Positions 1 to 12,119 of a DNA stretch of 64,000 nt are shown piece after piece. The notes beneath the pieces were generated by a model. It ran no database searches. It had not been told where the DNA came from and saw only the letters and a program-made list of their open reading frames with translations. Each line of letters begins with the position of its first letter. Position 1 is the first letter of the stretch. Both the position numbers and the translations under genes were made by a program. The DNA comes from Emmonsiellopsis sp. PD_33 (taxonomy: Eukaryota; Ascomycota; Eurotiomycetes; Onygenales; Ajellomycetaceae). Location: the NCBI GenBank assembly GCA_032988165.1, contig JANTQF010000003.1, positions 186,001-250,000 on the forward strand, written 5' to 3'.

Positions 1-285
1 CCTCTTCACTTGAAGGTATGTTAGCATTTGCATAAAATGCCATATCCCGTTGCCATTGATACAGTACCTGCCTAAGTGGCCAGGCACCAAGTCCCGTCCA
101 ATTTTTAGACAGAATAGACGTACATACAAACTAATCTCTCATGCCTTACAGGCCACATCCGAACCTGGGATCGCCCAAGTGAAGGCGTCAACGATGGCGT
201 GCCCAACACGGCAGCCTCAGGGTCAGCGTCAGCATCTGGCACAGGAGAAACAGGCCGCCCAGTCTCGTACGATTCGCAAAGATAA
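1..285 (+). CDS. 3' end of an unidentified protein-coding gene (truncated by window edge)
   Basis: The window opens in the last part of a gene. Bases 1-15 read as exon in frame 3 and end at a consensus donor (GTATGT at 16-21). A 136-nt intron ends at CTTACAG (position 151). The final exon 152-285 continues the frame as GHIRTWDRPSEGVND, followed by a low-complexity Ser/Ala/Gly/Thr tail and a TAA at 283-285. A longer open frame over 50-346 in another phase runs through the intron and ignores the splice signals, so I treat it as a shadow. No family can be assigned from about 48 residues; the disordered tail suggests a regulatory or membrane protein C-terminus. Reading frame is moderately sure, function unknown. 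Confidence 0.45.
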
Positions 286-2403
286 ACCGAAGCCAGAACT
301 TTACCTGGGGTTCCGAATCACGCGGTTATCTAATTCCCATCTTTAAGCCGTCATACGCCGAGCACCGAGCCGTTTGCCCCGTTCGTATACGTCATTTCCT
401 CGCCCGGCTGCTGTTATATTATGCTATGTCTTTGCGACCGGAGTTGTCTGGGGTTCAGCGGCAGGATATCTTCTTTTTTTTTTTAACTGTATATTTCTTG
501 AATGCCGCAGATATATTTCTGGGTATGCTTATTTTTGATCTATTACGGCTATTCTACTGTTCATAGTCAATTGATACCTAATGTATATGAGTTTGACTTT
601 TCTCCCCCGCATTCTATATTTCCGCCCCAGCCATCGCTATCCCTAACTCCTATGTTTGAGGAAAGCTGATCTCTCCGAGATAAGAGCGCAAGATTCGCCG
701 CTGACAGGGATAAGATGCTTTGATCCTAGCATCCATGGATATCTGCTTGTCCCAGCTCATTCAGGGAATCTAGACATCTTCTTGCCCTGCCTAGAATGAT
801 TATTCTTCCCCTGGAGGATTCGCCTGGCCTCGCACTTTCAGGTTCTGACCCCCTCATGGAATGTTTCTTGGCCATCCACCCGCCACATTGGAAAGTTCAT
901 CTGTGTAACCCTTGAAAATATAGTTTGGGCATGTATGTTTTCTATATAGCCAGTCTATAATAGAGGAGACCGGCAAATATGCAGATGTTATGCCAGTGGA
1001 CTAGAAGTATGCTCTGTAGACAAATCTCATAGATATCCGCGTCATCTGTTTCTCGGCATTCTAGAATCGGCGTGGAAGGCGGCCCGGGAACAACTTTGGG
1101 CCGCGGCTGGCCTGGCTGTCAAATCGGCGTGGATCCCGCCGGCCTGATGATGAAACAACAGTTACAACAACAAAAGCATCGAAACAACAAGCGGAATCAT
1201 GTCAGGGAGATGGAGATGAAAGGGTGGCCCGAAAAGAATAAAGGCATCCCCACAAACCTCGGCATTCATCTCCATGGCTGAGATCACTGATATGGCCATG
1301 CATGTTCACGCCAACATATGGACGAATACACATGCAACAAGTCCCCTGTTGACTCGTTAACGATGTCCACGCCGGCTAAACGGCAGCAGATCAGCCCAGC
1401 AGGCTTGAGATGAATACCGAGAGGTTCTCGACAAGATCAGCACCCAATCCTGGCCTTAAATCCCGCCATGTGTACGAGTACGAATAAGAGGGTGTGGTGT
1501 GCCTCTCGTTATGCGTCTTCTTGTGCTCAATACCACACTCCGCCTTGTCAGCAGCTATGCTGAATCCAGACAATGCGGTCGATTACCCGATTAGTGAAAA
1601 CGCCGACCAGCACTGTCAGCCTCTAGTTGTCAGCTTGTAGCTTGCTGGGAACGGTTCAGCCCGCCCAGGGCCATATCACAGTGTGGTCCTACGACGGAGA
1701 GGTTGACCCGACTGGCACGGTGGAATCGTGGATCAATTCTGGCTTATCATGATTTGGCTTTTCCAAGATTCGGCCGCACGTGGGGCCACCTATTATGGAT
1801 CCTCCGGGCGCTGAAGTGACCTCAGTATCTCGCAACTATCTCTGTGCTTTGCAGAAGGGTGCATGTACGAGATGCTCTTTATATTGACAGCTATACGTTT
1901 GGCTTTGGCTGATGGATGTCGATGGCCAGAATGTAACAGCGTATTTTATTCGTGGTGGCAGTACGTTCGCCATTTGCACTGATGACGAAGTATAAGGTTG
2001 CACCATATTTATGGTTTGGCGCTAGGCTCTAACTTTTTTCGTTCATTTTTTCCGCATTTTTACCCTCGCCTGAGGCGAAACGGGCGATAACAAGCAAGCC
2101 TGATAAGCCTGTTCCAGGGGTTGTGATTTGCGTGGCATGGGTACAATCCTTTCATCTGTGAGTCCGTGACAAAAGACTTGCTGCCGATGTACTGCTCACC
2201 GAACACGCCAGCCCCAACTACTTCTGTGGCCTCCGTTCCTTACCCTCTCTTCTCTCTCTTCTTCTTCTTCTCTTTTTGCGCTTGTTTGTCTGTGGCCACA
2301 CATTCGTTTCGACAGCCATCTGTCGTTCAAATGACCGACTAAGCTGTTACTGCGCTTCTTCCTCTCGCGTCAATTGCGTTCCCGTTTGCCCCTCTGACCC
2401 ACC
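286..2403. other. 2.1-kb intergenic region upstream of creD
   Basis: No convincing gene is visible. Open frames at 1072-1281 (+) and 1391-1573 (-) are short, have no recognisable domain and lack good splice context. The last 170 bases before the creD ATG are pyrimidine-rich (CT-dense run at about 2237-2276), which is common in fungal promoters and 5' leaders. The length suggests a long creD promoter/5' UTR plus the 3' UTR of the upstream gene. Confidence 0.5.
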
Positions 2404-4484
2404 ATGGCTCTCAGCTTTTTTAGCAACGGCGGCAGCGCAAGCCATGCCAAATACTTTGATATCAGGTGAGTAGCGTGCCCTGTATACTCTTCACTTCCCT
2501 TATCTGGGCGTGGGCTAAGAAGCTTTGAACAGACTGGATGACAGCTATATTGTTTTTCGCGGAAGCGAGCACGAAGCTGCCAGCACTCTCTTGAAGGGTA
2601 TATTGGTGCTATGTCTCTCCGAACCTCTCGCTATTAAGCACTTGAAATTACATCTCACGGGCATATCTCGAATCTGGTGGGTTCATACTTTCCATACCTC
2701 CAAGTGCGCTTCGCTTGTATACTGCGAGTTAAAAAAAAAAAGGCGGCTAATATCTGACATTTCCTAGTTTACTCCATGCTGCTGCTGCCGGAGGTAGTCG
2801 AAAATCGGGACGAGAACGCACCCTTTTTGAACATACTTGGACATTTAAAGACGCCGGCAAAGGCAAGACTGAGGTTCTCCCCGCCGATAACTACGAATTT
2901 CCCTTCGATATCATCCTCCCAGGGTCCCTCCCCGAGAGCATTGAGGGTTTACGAGATACATTCATTACCTACCGGTTCAAGGCCGAGATTGGTCGCAAAT
3001 ACGCAAAGGATATTGCTGTGCGGAAACCATTAAGAATCATCCGAACTCTGGACCCAAGCGCGCTGGAGCTGTCGCATGCGATGGTAAGTTGTGTAGATCT
3101 TCATCCAGTTCCCTTGAAGCTCTGATACTAACGCTTGCGTTAGTCTGTGGAAAACATTTGGCCCAATAAAATCGAGTACTCAATATCGACTCCGAGCAAA
3201 GCAGTTATATTTGGAACCTCGTTGACGGTGGATTTTCGACTCATTCCACTCCTAAAAGGCCTGGTGATTGGAACGATTACGTCTCAATTTGTCGAGACAC
3301 ACGACTTTGTTATGAACCCCGACGATGCCGAAATATTTCAAGTGTCGCACAAGTCCACAAAAGTAATAGTCGAAGACACGTATACGTTAGATGCGGACGA
3401 ACAGCTTGAGATTCTGAACGAGGAAGTGGAAGGCTATGAATTCTCTCGAGCCATAGAGCTCCCCAAATCTCTTAGCAAGTGCTTGCAAGATGCCGACACA
3501 AAAGGCATAAAGATCAAGCACAAGCTCAAGTTCAGAATACAACTTCACAATCCGGACGGGCATACATCCGAGGTACGTTGGTTTCACTCGCGGCGGAACA
3601 TAGGCGCATTTCATACCCAAGAAATCTGGCTAACATTGAACTTTCTCACCTGACAGCTCCGTGCGACGTTACCCGTGTCTATTTTCATTTCACCCAACTT
3701 ACCAATAGATGAACATAATAATCTTGTCGACCAAACGCCGCAATCAGCCCAGCGAGTTATATATGCTATGGCCCAGCAGGCCCCGCCTCTTTACGGAGAA
3801 CACCAGTTTGACCAGCTCTATAGCGATCTGGATCCCAACGGTTATCGGACGCCAGGGAATACCAGCGACCCAGGCACACCCTTCTCATCATTGAGTCGAA
3901 ATCTCTCCATGGAGAACATTGCCGCAATGACAGGCGGACAAGACATATCAGCTGCTGCCCTACATACCCGACTTAGCAATTTGCATCTAAATGGTTCAGC
4001 ACCAGGGACTCCTCCCTCGGAACCCGTTGAAACATCTAGGGAAACGGCCGGCCTGAGGCCCCAGGGCGATTACCCTACTTCGATAATTGTGTCAAACCCT
4101 GAAATTGCCACGCCTGAAACATCCAGACGCCCGTCTGAAGAGACTCTCCCTTCGGGGGTGGCTACACCTAACCCGCGATTTAGTGAAGTCGAGGACCTCT
4201 GTCGAGTGCCTAGTTATACGACTGCAGTTCGATCGCATGCGAGATCACAGTACAGCGGTGATCTTCCCGACTACCGCGCAGCCACCGCAGGGGATATTTC
4301 GATCACCCCTTTACCCCTTCCCCAGCAGGCCTATATCCGTGGCCCAAATCGGCCATATACTACTTCCGAGACGCACCACCGGCCACGGCTCGGGCTGCCT
4401 GACCGAAGCCATAGTCATGGCTTTGCCCATGGCCCAGACACAGAACGACGGCTCCGGATTTTACAAGCGCGTTCAGGTGCTTGA
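2404..4484 (+). CDS. creD: CreD-type arrestin, ubiquitin-ligase adaptor (5 exons, 592 aa)
   Basis: Exons 2404-2465, 2533-2676, 2768-3083, 3144-3572 and 3657-4484 join in frame. The start MALSFFSNGGSASHAKYFDI and the internal run SVENIWPNKIEYSIST match the CreD/Rod1-Art4 alpha-arrestin family. Arrestin N- and C-lobes cover about residues 15-335, followed by a disordered Ser/Pro-rich tail. A PPLY motif lies at about residues 360-363, with weaker PxY-like LPDY and VPSY sites further on; in this family such motifs bind the WW domains of the HECT ligase HulA/Rsp5. Known role: CreD recruits HulA to permeases for ubiquitination and opposes CreA-CreB carbon catabolite repression in Aspergillus. Acts at plasma membrane and endosomes. 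All introns carry GTRNGT-type donors or close variants. Nothing suggests disruption. Assignment is strong; function here is by homology. Confidence 0.93.
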
Positions 4485-5044
4485 GATTCCAGTTCATACC
4501 CGAATTTGCACAACTACATAATACCCCCTTAGACCCTTACTTCTTTAATGTATTTCTTAATCCCCGTGTCATGACTGACGAGTTTTTGATTTTCTTTGTT
4601 TGTTCCTTTGATTACACATATATTTGGCGTTTGGGACAGGTCAGGGATTCGTGGCCGGAGTTTACGAACCGCGAAACTTCTTCTTTGACAGTTACTTCCT
4701 GGGACATGAACATATTACATATCATACAACCCAGCCCGGCGCTGTTTTTATATTTTATACTTAGTGCTGTTTCTTGCGCCTGAGCAACACTCATCTCTCT
4801 ATTCAAACATACTTGTCATGGATTGTTAAATAGAAGTGGATAATAGACACCCACGCATATCTCCATTCTCTGCTTGGTCTCTTGTCTATCTACTCTGTAC
4901 GTAACATATCTTTGGTCTGCTGTTGATCGGCCGATCTAATCAGATAACGGCGATCACGTGCCACCGATGACCTCATAATTGGCTTTCCCGTGCCCGCGCC
5001 AAGACTCGCGGCTCAACGACCAACTTTCAACCCAAAATATCACC
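4485..5044. other. Intergenic region after creD
   Basis: Contains the creD 3' UTR and spacer. Open frames here (for example 4481-4783) overlap the creD stop and are AT-rich tails without domain content. No promoter element can be assigned with confidence. Confidence 0.4.
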
Positions 5045-5400
5045 ATGTCGGGCATCAACATCCCGCTCTCCAACCTGAGCCCGCCCGCAACCACGCTACC
5101 CCTCGGATTCTAGCGCATTGCGGCCATCGCATAGTAATTCTCTACGTGTCTACCCCAGCGCTCGAGGCCGCCTACAACCTTCTCGCCCCGCATCCCCTGG
5201 ACGTTCCGCTTGACCGCCGCTTCAAGGCAATAGCCGTACACAGCCGTATCCCCCAGTTGGCCTTACTAGGCGTTGGCCTGCCCCTCTTGCGGTGTTGCCC
5301 ACGATTGCTGTTATTGGGAATTCCCGTAACACAAGGATCCCTCCCCCTATATAGTTCACCGTGCTAGTCCGTCGCCACCTCGACAGCTCGGGCCATTCCC
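5045..5400 (+). pseudogene. Possible frameshifted small membrane-protein gene
   Basis: An ATG at 5045 in a good context (CACCATGTC) begins MSGINIPLSNLSPPATTLPL and then hits TAG after 22 codons. A hydrophobic, gene-like stretch resumes in the next frame from about 5132 (YVSTPALEAAYNLLAPHPLD ... IPQLALLGVGLPLL), passes to a third frame near 5292 (VLPTIAVIGN) and returns to the first near 5348. This looks like one short protein of about 120 residues with two or three hydrophobic segments, interrupted by a stop and two or three frameshifts. No GT/AG introns of usual size explain the breaks. It ends four bases before the next gene's ATG. It may instead be chance coding bias in GC-rich leader DNA. 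I do not recognise the family. Confidence 0.35.
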
Positions 5401-5403
5401 AAG

Positions 5404-7107
5404 ATGGATTCAACAAAGCTTCCCCAGCGCTCAGCTACAGTTAATACTATAGCAACGACGAACACGTCTGTGAGCGATGATGAAGCCATTCCGGATTCCG
5501 ATATGAGTAAGGTATGTTGAATCGCACTGCGCTCCGACTTGTTCTGGGCCTGGATGCCTAAGGAATTTTTGACGCATCAACAAGACTGACGATATTTGTA
5601 GACGACGAATATTTTGCTAGAGCGGCTCCAGGCCTGGAAGCACATGTGCGGATACCTGGAAAATTATGTTACTGCGACGCACAAGGTGCAGAGGAGTCAG
5701 TCGAAGGAGTTTGAGAAGATCTTGAAGGTTGGTGAAGCTCTTTATAAATCCAATATCGTGAGAATGAGCCGCTGATCAGTGATATATAGACTGTTTCTGA
5801 ACCTTTGAAAGAGGGTCACCATTTCGTTCAGGGCGAAAACGGGGTCGCAGGGCTGTTTCATACTCTACGGGCTAATACACAAGTATGTCTGTCATGATCG
5901 CTACCCAGAGCTTGTATCTTATGTTCTTCTTCTTCTTAGGTTGCTAACATCTAAGACTTGATCACAACAGGGGATTGCAGATGTGCATCTTGAGACAGAG
6001 AAGAGCCTTAAAACGGTTGTTCTGCCCATTCTCGAACGGCTGCACCAAGAAATCAAATCCAAAGCAAAGGAGCTCCGCCAGGGTGCCGCAAAGGGATCCA
6101 AACAAGTCGAGAAAGCCCGCTCAAGCACACAGAAACACATTGAGATGTTGGGCCAATATTCTGCATCGTTTGATTCCCCGATGAGGGGAAAGCTGGAGGC
6201 GGCGCATGATCCGTATCTGTTATGCAGGGGTACCTATCACCGCCTAAACAAGCAGATAATGGAAGAAAACAACCATCTCCAGGAAATGTTGCAGATTCAG
6301 AACTCGTTTGCACAATTTGAAACCCATATTCTCGAAACCGTGCAGAACGCGCTGAACCAGTTTTTCCAGTGTATGGGCGCCCAATCCGATCGCCAACGCG
6401 GCATATACGCGAGCATGGTCAGCTCAGCGCAGCAAATTCCCCCGGATTTCGAATGGGCCAACTTTTTTGAGCGCAACGACGCCTCACTGATCAATCCCAA
6501 TCACCCTCCCCGTAGCATGTCCAATATCGGCTTCCCCAACCAGGATCATAGGGCAACCAAACCGCTCGTGGACGGTATGCTCGAGCGAAAATCTCGAACA
6601 ATGATGAAGGGATACAGCGAAGGGTATTACGCCATTACTGCGGCCGGTTACCTCCACGGCTTCAAAGACAACGACAACTACCGTCGCGAGCCAAACCCGG
6701 ACATCACCCTCTACCTTCCCGAGTGCACAGTCGGCAACGTCGACGGCCTCAAATTCACCATCAAGGGCAAGGACGTTTCCGGCGGAAAAGTCGGCACAGC
6801 CTTCGCCTTGAACACTGAGCTCAATTTCAAAGCCCATTCGAAAAACGACGTCGATAAATGGCTCGGGGCCCTTACTAGCGCCGTCAGTTCGCCGTCGACA
6901 GCAGAGAGCCAACCAACCAGCCCCAGTGTGAGTAGGCAAGTAAGTGGTGCGCATGTGAGCGCGCCTTTAGCTCATACTGCTACAGGAACAGGAACAGGAG
7001 CGACTACGACTTCCCCCACCACCACGGCTTCTCAGCAAGAGGAGGGCGTAATATCGCCGCAGACCGAGGGGACGGTAGCGGCCGCGCCGGTGCAAGGAAA
7101 ACCGTGA
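5404..7107 (+). CDS. Slm1-like BAR/PH-domain protein, TORC2 effector (4 exons, 487 aa)
   Basis: Exons 5404-5511, 5602-5727, 5790-5882 and 5971-7107 join in frame. Residues about 38-270 are charged and helical (LLERLQAWKHMCGYLENY ... LPILERLHQEIKSKAKELRQ), as expected of an F-BAR-type dimer. Residues about 308-410 form a PH domain (GMLERKSRTMMKGYSEGYYA ... KAHSKNDVDKWLGALTSA). The tail is Thr/Ser/Gln-rich and disordered. This layout matches Slm1/Slm2 of yeasts and the Aspergillus 'PH domain protein'. Known family role: binds PI(4,5)P2 at eisosomes and carries TORC2 signals to Ypk kinases for sphingolipid and stress control. The chosen start is the first ATG in frame with exon 1, giving MDSTKLPQRSATVN. 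Domain call is strong, orthology to Slm1 likely. Confidence 0.85.
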
Positions 7108-7362
7108 TGATATAGACCTGTCGGATGCATGATTTGGCGAAGAGAGTTTATCTGGGTTCCATCTATATTTTTGGGGGTCTATTTATGGTAACTTTTCTGA
7201 TCTGGTCAGAGCTGTTCTTCTGCTTTATTTAAATACTTCATTTGAAAATATATACCTAACTCCTTCTCAACTGTGTCGAAATATCCGGCTATCTATATAT
7301 TCGTTTCGTTCTAACATATAATAACAACTTATATCACTGTATACTTTTCTTCAAAAGTCCCA

Positions 7363-8546
7363 TTACACTTTAGACCGATCGTATGTCAAAATATACCTCT
7401 TCCCTGCAATCTCCGTGAGCGTATACAACTCATCCCCCTGTTTATTATAGCTCATATCCTCCGGCGCCGGCGGGAAGAATTCCTTGCTTACCGCTGGTGT
7501 TTTGCCAGGCGTCCACTCGTACATATCCCCCGGCGCGCTGTTGCTGAATCCCGCCATGTACACTTTGCCGTCCACGGACACGCCGCCTTGCAGCTTTACG
7601 GCGCCGACGCAGTAGCCAAAGCTTGCTGTAGCGACGTTGTCCGCGTTCGTTTTCAGCGTGCGCGTTTCGGCGTCTAGTTCCCACTTGAGCACGCGGGCAA
7701 TGCCTCTCTCCTCGCGCCATTCGCCTGCCATGATTGTGTCAGGCGAGTCGGTGCGGTCGAGCGATGTCCAGGAGAATTTGAAGTCGTGTTGTGGGGAGAG
7801 TTTGTAATACCTGCGTAGTATTAGGTTAGTACTATGGCAAGACGAGTTTGTTGGATATATTATTATCACCCAGGTACGCACCTCGACTGGGGTATGACAT
7901 AGCGATAGCCGTCCGCGGTGTATTTCTTCCCGTCCGGAGATTTACCCACGTCGTCGCCAATGTCCACTTCCCAGATGTTTGTCAGGTCGAACACTCGGAA
8001 CCCGATGTCCGTGTCGACCACCCACAATGTCTCTCCGTACCAGACAATGCCGCCCGCGTGGACGGGGACTTTCTTGAAATTGTCGTCCGCTTCGGGATAC
8101 ACGAGCAGCACATGGCGGTATTTAAACGTCGCCTTGTCCACAAAGGTAACGCGAACATTGGAGTTGTTGTGGTTGTGCCAGCTGACGACCCATGCATCCT
8201 TCTCGTTCCATGTCCCTTTGTCATACGCATCTGCCGACCCGGATAGGCCCTGTGGTACCCATTTCTTCGTTTCAAAGTCGTTGTAGTCTGGCTTCGCCTC
8301 CCAGGCCTTGGCCTGCTTCACTGGATGGTAGCCTAGGTCCTTGACCTTTGTGAGTTGGTGGTTTCCTGAATTGATAACGGCGGTTAGGGATGTTTTTTGG
8401 TCTTTAAGGTGCTCGGCTAACCCCTTCAGGTGGGGGTTTTCGACGGGATGGAGAGTGAAGTCTGATAATGTCACTTTTTCCTTGCCTGTGCATGCGGCCA
8501 GTGCGAAAATGGCGGCAGAGAATTGTATCAAGATAGAGCGTAACAT
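7363..8546 (-). CDS. Predicted secreted protein with beta-propeller-like repeats (2 exons, 370 aa)
   Basis: Exons complement(7882..8546) and complement(7363..7810) join at an arginine codon split AG|G; the intron (7811-7881) has a GTGCGT donor and an ACGCAG acceptor. The N-terminus MLRSILIQFSAAIFALAACT is a typical signal peptide with likely cleavage after residue 18-20. The rest is rich in Trp, Asp and Gly (VVSWHNHNNSNVRVTFVDKA; VWYGETLWVVDTDIGFRVFD), with spaced blade-like strands resembling secreted six-bladed propeller proteins of ascomycetes and actinomycetes. No catalytic motif can be named. Convergent with the Slm1-like gene, 255 bases apart. Secretion is well supported, function unknown. 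Confidence 0.8.
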
Positions 8547-8765
8547 GATGATAACTTTGGAGGAGGGAAAGACTTGTCATCCACGATGCTGGCGTTTGGG
8601 GGCTGGATAGATATATGTTCTAAAAACAGACGTTTCTGCTCCGAGATTAATCAGTCCCTCAGCCATGAGATACAGGGGGTCTGGAATGTTTGAAATGGGA
8701 ATGGGGATCGTATTTATATTCCCTAAAACGCGTGTCAAAATCTCCCAAAGCCATGGCGTTGGGCA
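8547..8765. other. Upstream region of the secreted-protein gene
   Basis: Normal-composition, CpG-containing DNA that probably holds the promoter of the minus-strand secreted-protein gene. It ends abruptly at the transposon target site (TTA, 8766-8768), so the transposon sits about 220 bases upstream of that gene's start codon. Confidence 0.5.
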
Positions 8766-8768
8766 TTA

Positions 8769-8785
8769 GGCCGTGTTCAGTGCAG
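8769..8785 (+). repeat. Left terminal inverted repeat (17 bp)
   Basis: GGCCGTGTTCAGTGCAG, identical to the reverse complement of 12366-12382 and preceded by the TTA target duplication. It still contains one CG, unlike the element interior. Confidence 0.75.
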
Positions 8786-9249
8786 AGCGCAGATCTGATG
8801 TTCCCAGATGTCACAGAGTGGATTGTAATCTCATACACATGAAAATAGTGTGTATTTGATTCCATGGCAGATCTGCAGGCACTATACCAGATTAATGTTA
8901 GTTTTTGAATATAAAATCATGTTGTGATACAATGAAAACAGTCATCCTTCTATATTTCCATGGTTTTGTGCATCAAAAATAGAAAATATGGTAGATTTGA
9001 GCTATATCTTATCATCTGATGATATTAAATTCAATGGAACTCACTCTATCCAACATTTGAATCCCTCAACCCAACTGAATACACCTATTTCAATGTGTAT
9101 TACTAATGACACTGAAGTCTTTCTGCTGTGAGAATCCTCAGATGATAAGATGAATGATATAACTTAGTTTACTTAGCCCACCTAGTCAACCCAGTCTACA
9201 CAGCCTATACAGCAGCATAATGGATGTAGTAGGGCTGATAAAAAGGATG

Positions 9250-10210
9250 TTAGCACCTATATCATCAAGTGGTCTTCAGCAATGGAGACAGCCCTGTTGG
9301 ACAGCCTACTAAAGGTAGTATATAAAAGATTTAAAGTGAATAGAGGCTTCAAATTTTAAGGTTAGTAGTTAGCATTGAAGACTGTGCAGACTATTACATA
9401 TCTCTTAGTAAATAAATGAATTCTTAGTAGCTACTTTAAGCACTTCAAAACTCAGTACTGATTGTAAGAGAAATATTAAAATTAAATATCTAATTAATTA
9501 TTTAATTCAGTGAAGGAAACATACATTAATACTCTGAAGATAATGAATAAATATTTTAAAAAATATCTAGATATAATAGATTTCTGTAGTCAGAGCTCTA
9601 TCTATTTAAACTATCTTAAATGACTCCTTAGTGATAGAATGATAATAAGGAAATATATTATTAACTTTATTACTATTTAAAAGTGAATTTATGTAGTTGT
9701 AGAAGACAGTGATGACCTTAATGATGATTTTATAGAGTAAATCACTTTATTATTATTATTACTACTAATACTAATAGTATTAGTACTAGTAATAATATTA
9801 TTAGTAACACTAGGAGTATTATCACCCTCCCCACTGACATGGCAGTCATTTGTGGGAGGAGGTTTATTAAGGAAATATGTTTAAAATGACATTCTAGCAG
9901 CTAGTATTAAAAGACTAGGTGATAAGATAGTAGAATCTGCAGAGATTAGTATAAAAAAGTCTAAGGATATAATATATATTCTGGATTTCTTCTTTGAGGA
10001 AGTTCAGAACCTTTTACCTACTAAATAGAAGATTAGTAATAGAGAAGATATATGTATTTCTTTCTTATATTATATACTAGTAGTAAAGATCTTCAAGTTA
10101 TAGAACTCAGGGCATAGTTAAACATACATCTCAATGTGTAAATATCTATTGAAATAGAATTAATTGGACTGGGTATTAAAAGCTCTGACAAATCATGAGA
10201 ATAGTAGGGT
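9250..10210 (+). pseudogene. Remnant of a Myb/SANT-like DNA-binding protein gene
   Basis: Plus-strand translation around 9263-9470 gives, between stops, WSSAMETALLDSLLKVVY, then KRFKVNRGF, then LALKTVQTITYLLVNK and ILSSYFKHFKTQY. The spacing W-x(3)-ME-x-ALLD ... GF ... LA-x(2)-VQ is that of the fungal Myb/SANT-like domain found in transposon proteins. A charged or aliphatic C-terminal tail can be followed to about 10,200 (LRKFRTFYLLNRRLVIEKIY near 9,997-10,055). Many TAG/TAA codons interrupt it, as expected from C-to-T decay at CAG/CAA. In PIF/Harbinger elements the SANT protein helps the DDE transposase bind the ends. Remnant call is fair, exact ends are approximate. Confidence 0.5.
9748..9826. 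repeat. Trinucleotide-like TTA/CTA/TAG tract with palindrome
   Basis: A tract of TTA, CTA, TAG and TAA triplets contains the palindrome ACTAATACT-AAT-AGTATTAGT at about 9764-9784. The 16-mer AATACTAATAGTATTA (9767-9782) recurs exactly at 59113-59128, beside the 81-bp array in the other island. Confidence 0.6.
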
Positions 10211-12079
10211 ATAAGAAGGTAGAATGAACTGAGTAGGAGAAATGAATTAAATAATATTTAATAAGTAATAAATTAATTAAGTGAGTGTAAGTATTAAGTG
10301 AGTATTAAGTGAGATCTAGAGTGTGTATTTTATATGTCATATAGATATCTTTATATAAAAATCCTTGATATTTTAGCCTACTTTTTAGTTATTAAATTAC
10401 AAAATGATAATCTATTCATATTTTTATAGTATATATTACTAGTGGTATCTTAATAATTAATTAGATTACTATGTTTATTCTTGACAACCTAACCTCCTCA
10501 TATAAAAAGTAGTAATGTTTTATTTCCACTGAATTTTACTAGTTCTATAATTTAATTAAAATTTCACTATGTTTTCCCCTATTTTTTAGTTTTTATATAT
10601 AGATATATTGGACTTCAATGCAATAAAAATACTGTAGATTCAAAAAATCATAAAAATCACTAAGTTTTATATACTATATTTATATGTCATCTTCATTCAC
10701 CTTTATCTTTCTATAGTTTACACTATATGTCTGATATACCTTCTACATTTTCTTTACAATTTCATCTCTTTTCTTAATTATATACTCTCTATTAATATCT
10801 ACAGAATGTTCTTCATAATTTTCTATAAGTAGCTGCAAGCCAGATAACTCTATATTTCCTTATAAGTTATTATTATCTTTATAGCTCTGATGCTTATTTA
10901 TGAAGTTATAAAGTACTACTAATCCATATATTAGTTGAATCTGTGTTTTAATGCTAAATCTATCTCTTAGATAGTCATATATATAGAATCAATATTTAAA
11001 AACACTAAATACCTATTTAATAATGTTCTGGAGGCTTAAATGTCAGAGATTAAAGAGTTCTTAGGTATTTTCAGGCCTTCTATTAATATATCCTTACTCC
11101 TTGAGGTGATATTACATACTAAAATAAAGGAAAAGAATTAATAAGTTCCTTTATGAATATCTAATATCTACTAAAAGATAATAACTAGTTGATAGGGTAA
11201 AATTATCTTCTTCAATAGAAGTAAGAACTTATAAGTTATGATAAGATTTCTCTATTTCTATATATATATATATAAAGTTGAGGTTGAAGTTGCATGTCAT
11301 CATGATATTCTATAAGATCTACTCTTTTTAATTTTACCATACATGTTAATTTTTTATAGAGACTGAGATAGCAAGATGAGTTCCATTTAGTATGCTTAGA
11401 GTACCTTTAAAGAATAGCTACTGTTGGTAATTTGCCTGTAATACCTTCTTACTATACTTCACTAATGGAATCTTAATGATGTATTTATATAAAATGCATA
11501 GTACTTTAAGAACTTCATGAAATATACTAAGAAAATAAGTAAGTATTTTCCTAGATGATTTAACAGTTATTATACTTAACTGATGTTAAGATAGTTGTAA
11601 TTGAATGTTAAAATATCTCTACAGCATTCTAATAGAAAATCCTCTAAATAATAATATATAAAAATATTAACATCTTCTACTTGATCTTTATAGTATTCAA
11701 TTGATTTAACTTAGTGAGATCTATATTTATTTGCAGCTATTTGATGAGTTTCAACACTATACTGAGCCTTATTCTTATTATATTTTTAATCTATTAGATG
11801 TATGTGTCAGGATTGAGAAGCTACATTATGAATTGAAGGCTGTGGAGTTCATCTATATATATGTTATAAAGACTGATAGGTATGAATGTTGCAGTATGAG
11901 TCATTACCTTACTAACTATTTAATAAATTAACTGTTGATATTATCTTTTAATGTCTTTAAGAATATCTATCTCATATTGTTGTTGCTAGTTTGTCATTGT
12001 CATATTTCTAGTTAAAAATTATTAAAAATTATCAAGAATTGTGAAGAAAGACACATAAAAATTATAACATTTAATATGA
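10211..12079. other. AT-rich transposon interior without readable gene
   Basis: All six frames are broken by frequent stops. The longest frame, 11731-11931 (+, 66 codons, CVRIEKLHYELKAVEF), has no recognised domain. The DDE transposase of the element is expected here or on the opposite strand, but I could not read it. Confidence 0.5.
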
Positions 12080-12119
12080 TATCTTGTAGATGCTGGCCTT
12101 GGACAACATCTACAAGATA
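12080..12119. repeat. Perfect 13-bp inverted repeat with 14-nt loop
   Basis: TATCTTGTAGATG (12080-12092) and CATCTACAAGATA (12107-12119) are exact reverse complements. It lies inside the transposon near its right end and could be a subterminal hairpin or protein-binding palindrome. Confidence 0.8.

Noticed and set aside
50..346. 98-codon frame at the window start
   Set aside because: It reads through a consensus intron (16-151) in a different phase from the exon; the shorter spliced reading explains the region better.
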